Assembly (NCBI GenBank): GCA_000437395.1
Contig: FR898178.1
Location: 1 to 41,769, forward strand
Direction: 5' to 3'
DNA: 41,769 bases
From: Clostridium sp. CAG:288
GTDB lineage: Bacteria; Bacillota_I; Bacilli_A; RFN20; CAG-288
Position numbers and translations under genes: made by a program. Below are positions 39,417 to 41,769 of the stretch, piece after piece. How positions within the stretch are numbered: position 1 is the stretch's first letter; every line of letters begins with the position of its first letter. Below the pieces are notes generated by a model. The model was not told where the DNA came from and did no database searches. It worked only from the letters and a program-made list of their open reading frames with translations.

Positions 39417-39866
39417 CTAGCACTTATGCTCTTTTTCGTAATCAGTAATCATCTTTACTCTAAGAGCGTGTCTTTCTCCTAAAAATGATGAGGTTAAGAA
39501 AGTATCAACTCTTTCTTTAGCTTCTTCAAAAGTAGTGAACTTTGCACCTAATGCCATCATATTTGCGTTGTTATGTTGAACCATTAAAGCTGCAACTTCC
39601 TTGTTATAAGCTAAGCCACATCTTATACCTTCAACTTTGTTTGCTGCGATCATAATTCCTTCGCCTGTAGTGCAAACTAGTATTCCGCGTTCTGATTCAC
39701 TGCTTTTAACAGAGTTAGCTGCTTTAAAAGCGTAAACTGGATAGTGGCATGAATCTAGCGAATTTGTACCAAAATCTAATACTTCATGACCTAACGATAA
39801 GAGGTATTCTTTAATTTGTTCTTTTAATTTAAAACCACCGTGGTCACATCCCATTGCAATAATCAT
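39417..39866 (-). CDS. rpiB: Ribose-5-phosphate isomerase B
   Basis: Interconverts ribose 5-phosphate and ribulose 5-phosphate in the pentose phosphate pathway. The 149-residue protein (RpiB/LacAB family) shows I-A-M-G-C-D-H-G-G-F-K-L-K near residue 3, the catalytic Cys in G-I-L-V-C-T-T-G-E-G-I-M near 66, and H-N-N-A-N-M-M-A-L-G near 98. AAGGAG precedes the ATG, and the tsaC stop is 2 bases upstream. The tsaC-rpiB neighbourhood is also found in Bacillus. It could also recycle ribose 5-phosphate released by PsuG. Confidence 0.94.
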   Translation of the reverse strand: MIIAMGCDHGGFKLKEQIKEYLLSLGHEVLDFGTNSLDSCHYPVYAFKAANSVKSSESERGILVCTTGEGIMIAANKVEGIRCGLAYNKEVAALMVQHNNANMMALGAKFTTFEEAKERVDTFLTSSFLGERHALRVKMITDYEKEHKC

Positions 39867-39868
39867 CT

Positions 39869-40477
39869 TTATAATTTCTCCTTATAAACATTTTTTATAG
39901 TATCAAAACTAATATCACCTTGTCTAATAAGTTTGCATTCGCCATCTACTAAACTAACAATTGTCGAAGGAAGGGCACCATTTACTTTTCCATCAACCGC
40001 GCCATAAATTTCACTATCAAAAGCTCCTATTACCTCATCGATATTTTTGCAAGGAGGCTCTCCACTTTTGTTAGCACTTGGAACTAAAAGTGGAACACCA
40101 ACATCTTTTATCAAATCTTGCAACTTCTTAAAATCAGGAACTCTTATGCCTATTGTAGGACTACTTAATGTAACCCACGGATATAGATTTTCTTTAGGCT
40201 TTAATAAAAGCGTAATTGGACCAGGCATAAATTTATTTATAACTGCTTTTATATGTTCATCAACAAAAGCGTATTTTTCAACATCATTTGCTGATGCACA
40301 CATGAGTGTAAAAGGCTTTTCTGGTGGCCTTCGTTTGACATTAACTAATTTTTCAAAAGCTTTTTCATCATCGTATCTGACACCTAATCCAAATACTGTT
40401 TCTGTTGGAAAAGATAACACTTCTCCACCTTTTAAAGCGTCTATAGTTTCTCTATCAGTAAATTTAAGCAATTTCAT
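39869..40477 (-). CDS. tsaC: L-threonylcarbamoyladenylate synthase (TsaC/YrdC-type)
   Basis: Makes threonylcarbamoyl-AMP for the t6A37 modification of ANN-reading tRNAs. The 202-residue protein holds only the YrdC domain, without the Sua5 extension found in Bacillus YwlC. Seen: F-P-T-E-T-V-F-G-L-G near residue 24, the K-R-R-P-P-E-K-P-F motif near 48, P-G-P-I-T-L-L-L near 92, and V-P-S-A-N-K-S-G-E near 132. A weak GGTGA site precedes the ATG. Two bases before rpiB; downstream of an unknown exported protein. Confidence 0.92.
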   Translation of the reverse strand: MKLLKFTDRETIDALKGGEVLSFPTETVFGLGVRYDDEKAFEKLVNVKRRPPEKPFTLMCASANDVEKYAFVDEHIKAVINKFMPGPITLLLKPKENLYPWVTLSSPTIGIRVPDFKKLQDLIKDVGVPLLVPSANKSGEPPCKNIDEVIGAFDSEIYGAVDGKVNGALPSTIVSLVDGECKLIRQGDISFDTIKNVYKEKL

Positions 40478-40509
40478 ATTAATTCACCAATTAGATTATA
40501 CACCATAAA

Positions 40510-40905
40510 TTAGTTATTAAATAAATCGAATATGTAAAATTTTTCTCTTATCGGTTCTTCATCGCATTCTGATACTCTCAAATCACCAGAAATTTTCTTA
40601 CCATAACCTTTTCCAATTGTTTGTATAATTACCCCATTAACGTATTTTGTAACAGCATCTTTATAGTCAAACGTTTCTATATAGCTATTTAAATATTCAT
40701 TTTTAAAACTGGAATCAGTAGTTAACAAAACTTTTTCATATGTCTCTATTAAATGTTCTTTATAAGAATACAAATCATATAAATCTTTAGTGCTATTAGT
40801 AGCGGCCCTTATTTCATATTTGTACAAAAATTTAGTTGATTTATTATCTTTAAAACTAACAGATAAGGTAGTCAAAAGTAATAAAAGTGGAATTAATTTT
40901 TTCAT
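40510..40905 (-). CDS. Exported or membrane-anchored protein upstream of tsaC, possibly SpoIIR-like
   Basis: A 131-residue protein starting MKKLIPLLLLLTTLSVSF, a signal peptide or anchor. The ATG at 40905 follows GAGG; an upstream in-frame ATG at 40935 lacks a site. After the signal the sequence reads Y-E-I-R-A-A-T-N-S-T-K-D near residue 30, Y-K-E-H-L-I-E-T-Y-E near 47, and I-Q-T-I-G-K-G-Y-G-K-K near 98. These recall the I-R-x-x-A-N-S-x-x-x-D start and the I-G-E-G-x-G end of sporulation protein SpoIIR. In Bacillus spoIIR lies close upstream of the tsaC gene. Homology is unproved and I would not name the gene. Confidence 0.65.
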   Translation of the reverse strand: MKKLIPLLLLLTTLSVSFKDNKSTKFLYKYEIRAATNSTKDLYDLYSYKEHLIETYEKVLLTTDSSFKNEYLNSYIETFDYKDAVTKYVNGVIIQTIGKGYGKKISGDLRVSECDEEPIREKFYIFDLFNN

Positions 40906-41034
40906 TTCTTTAACCTCAATTAAAGAATGAATCAAAAAACTAAAAATTATTCTTTTACACTTACAGTTTTTTGTAAAAATATAACATATGGATTTAAAAG
41001 TGTTTTAGTTGTACAATTAAGCTAGGTGACAAAT

Positions 41035-41442
41035 ATGAATATATTGTTGTTTTTAACCCCTAAAAGTAAAGTTGAATATGTCTATGACTATTTCTCTATA
41101 CGACAAGTTCTTGAAAAAATGAGCTATCACAAATACTCAGCTATACCGATGCTCAATAAAGAAGGAAAGTATGTAGGAACTATAACTGAAGGCGATTTGC
41201 TTTGGTACATCAAAGATCAAAGTGATTACAACATAAAAAAAGCTGAATTAGATCCGATAAAAAATGTCAAAAGAAAAATGTCAATCGATCCGATCAAATC
41301 AACTGAAAATATAGAAAATGTCTTAAAAGTAGCTATTAATCAAAATTTTATTCCAGTCGAAGATGACAACGGAACATTTATTGGAATTATAAAAAGAAAA
41401 GATGTTATTCAATACTGCTCGGAACAATTGTTTAAAAAGTAG
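41035..41442 (+). CDS. Tandem CBS-domain protein (DarB/CbpB-like)
   Basis: A 135-residue cytoplasmic protein made of two CBS domains. It begins MNILLFLTPKSKVEYVYDYF, then Y-H-K-Y-S-A-I-P-M-L-N-K-E-G-K-Y-V-G-T-I-T-E-G-D-L-L-W (first CBS, about 32-59) and F-I-P-V-E-D-D-N-G-T-F-I-G-I-I-K-R-K-D-V (second, about 105-125). This arrangement and length match Firmicutes DarB/CbpB proteins, which sense cyclic-di-AMP and influence stringent-response and central metabolism enzymes; the ligand here is inference. The ATG at 41035 follows AGGTGAC; a GTG at 41026 is less likely. It diverges from the tsaC-side genes. Confidence 0.85.
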   Translation: MNILLFLTPKSKVEYVYDYFSIRQVLEKMSYHKYSAIPMLNKEGKYVGTITEGDLLWYIKDQSDYNIKKAELDPIKNVKRKMSIDPIKSTENIENVLKVAINQNFIPVEDDNGTFIGIIKRKDVIQYCSEQLFKK

Positions 41443-41470
41443 TAATTTCAAAAGTTATTTTCATCAATCC

Positions 41471-41499
41471 TTGACATATCAACGCGAATATTAGATAAT
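41471..41499 (+). promoter_or_regulatory. Promoter of tRNA-Ser
   Basis: A perfect TTGACA (41471-41476) and GATAAT (41494-41499) are 17 bases apart, 37 bases before the tRNA. Confidence 0.75.
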
Positions 41500-41536
41500 A
41501 GACAAGCAGTTTATATCTTTTTAACAATTCACCTGT

Positions 41537-41627
41537 GGAGTAATACTCAAGTTGGTGAAGAGGCGTCCCTGCTAAGGATGTAGGTCGGGAAACCGGCGCG
41601 AGAGTTCAAGTCTCTCTTACTCCGCCA
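41537..41627 (+). tRNA. tRNA-Ser (GCT)
   Basis: A class II tRNA: acceptor GGAGTAA / TTACTCC, anticodon loop CTGCTAA (GCT) on stem CGTCC/GGATG, a long variable arm (GTCGGGAAACCGGC region), T loop TTCAAGT, discriminator G and encoded CCA. It reads AGC/AGT codons. Confidence 0.95.
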
Positions 41628-41640
41628 TTACTGCAAATTT

Positions 41641-41660
41641 GCCCTGAAAAGGGCTTTTTT
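41641..41660 (+). terminator. Terminator of tRNA-Ser
   Basis: GCCC-TGAAAA-GGGC followed by TTTTTTATT, 13 bases after the CCA end. Confidence 0.85.
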
Positions 41661-41672
41661 ATTGCTTTTTAA

Positions 41673-41742
41673 CGCTTCTAAGGCTTCAAAACATTTGTTA
41701 AATAATATTTACTTTAAAATTTGTTTTTTGCCTTCTGAAGCG
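41673..41742. repeat. Imperfect inverted repeat at the right edge
   Basis: CGCTTCTAAGGC (41673-41684) and GCCTTCTGAAGCG (41730-41742) are inverted copies apart from a one-base gap and one mismatch. The 142 bases after tRNA-Ser hold no recognisable gene otherwise; the repeat may belong to the 3' end of a minus-strand gene lying beyond the edge. Confidence 0.45.
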
Positions 41743-41769
41743 CTTATTTTATATCTATAATAAAAATCG

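Noticed and set aside
41709..41768. A 19-codon minus-strand frame entering from the right edge and ending in TAA
   Set aside because: It might be the end of a gene beyond the window, but 60 bases of AT-rich sequence with no recognisable motif is not enough.

Overview
This 41.8 kb window is a low-GC, gene-dense bacterial chromosome segment of Firmicutes/Bacilli type, probably from a lineage close to the Mollicutes or Erysipelotrichia. Supporting signs are the L11-L1-L10-L7/L12-RpoB-RpoC block, the DnaX-YbaB-RecR-Tmk-HolB-RicT-RsmI block, a small SRP RNA without Alu domain, a CIRCE/HrcA operator before groESL, QueH instead of QueG, and strong AGGAGG-type ribosome binding sites. The code is the standard bacterial one: TGA ends prfA (overlapping prmC) and rpmG, and Trp is TGG. 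The window is mostly housekeeping. I see no CRISPR array, prophage, toxin-antitoxin pair or obvious new defence locus.

Layout. 1-116: the end of an IS3-family-like element running off the left edge. 141-2910 (minus): M18 aminopeptidase, a YjdF/DUF2238-type membrane protein, tadA, and the SRP RNA gene ffs with a near-consensus promoter. 2990-5912 (plus): an MFS transporter, pseudouridine-5'-phosphate glycosidase psuG and a short-chain dehydrogenase, tightly packed. 5910-7937: CIRCE-controlled groES-groEL. 7942-8559 (minus): uridine kinase. 8728-11573 (plus): queuosine genes tgt-queA-queH. 11599-26524 (minus): a very long run, 5' to 3' degV-yfhO-prfA-prmC-dnaX-ybaB-recR-tmk-holB, then ricT-rsmI-P-type ATPase, ended by a two-way terminator. 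26614-26988: a small unknown membrane protein. 27146-27404 (plus): three tRNAs (Ala, Met, and a second CAT tRNA, possibly Ile2). 27447-39326 (minus): a zinc-ribbon/TM2 protein, then the transcription-translation block tRNA-Lys / rpmG-secE-nusG / rplK-rplA-rplJ-rplL-rpoB-rpoC. 39417-40905 (minus): an unknown secreted or anchored protein, then tsaC and rpiB. 41035-41627 (plus): a CBS-pair protein and tRNA-Ser. No gene-free stretch exceeds 300 bases.

How the genes fit together. The plus-strand 3-5 kb cluster looks like nucleoside or pseudouridine salvage. The 8.7-11.6 kb cluster performs the last three steps of queuosine insertion and maturation. The large minus-strand run joins clamp loading (tau/gamma and delta'), recombination (RecR/YbaB), dTTP supply (Tmk), translation termination (RF1 and its methylase PrmC), and rRNA methylation (RsmI). 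The 27.9-39 kb block makes the RNA polymerase beta subunits, the L1 and L10 stalks, and NusG/SecE. Its leaders carry structures that look like autogenous control sites.

Most interesting points: RpoB has Asn at the E. coli His526 position, the residue linked to natural rifampicin insusceptibility in Mollicutes. The rplK leader has three short segments that could form either of two structures, one of which hides the start codon. The rplL-rpoB gap holds a hairpin whose loop is complementary to sequence just before the rpoB ribosome binding site. A perfect 13-bp inverted repeat covers the tRNA-Lys promoter. The gene upstream of tsaC sits where SpoIIR is found in Bacillus and may be a diverged relative. 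psuG has no psuK beside it.
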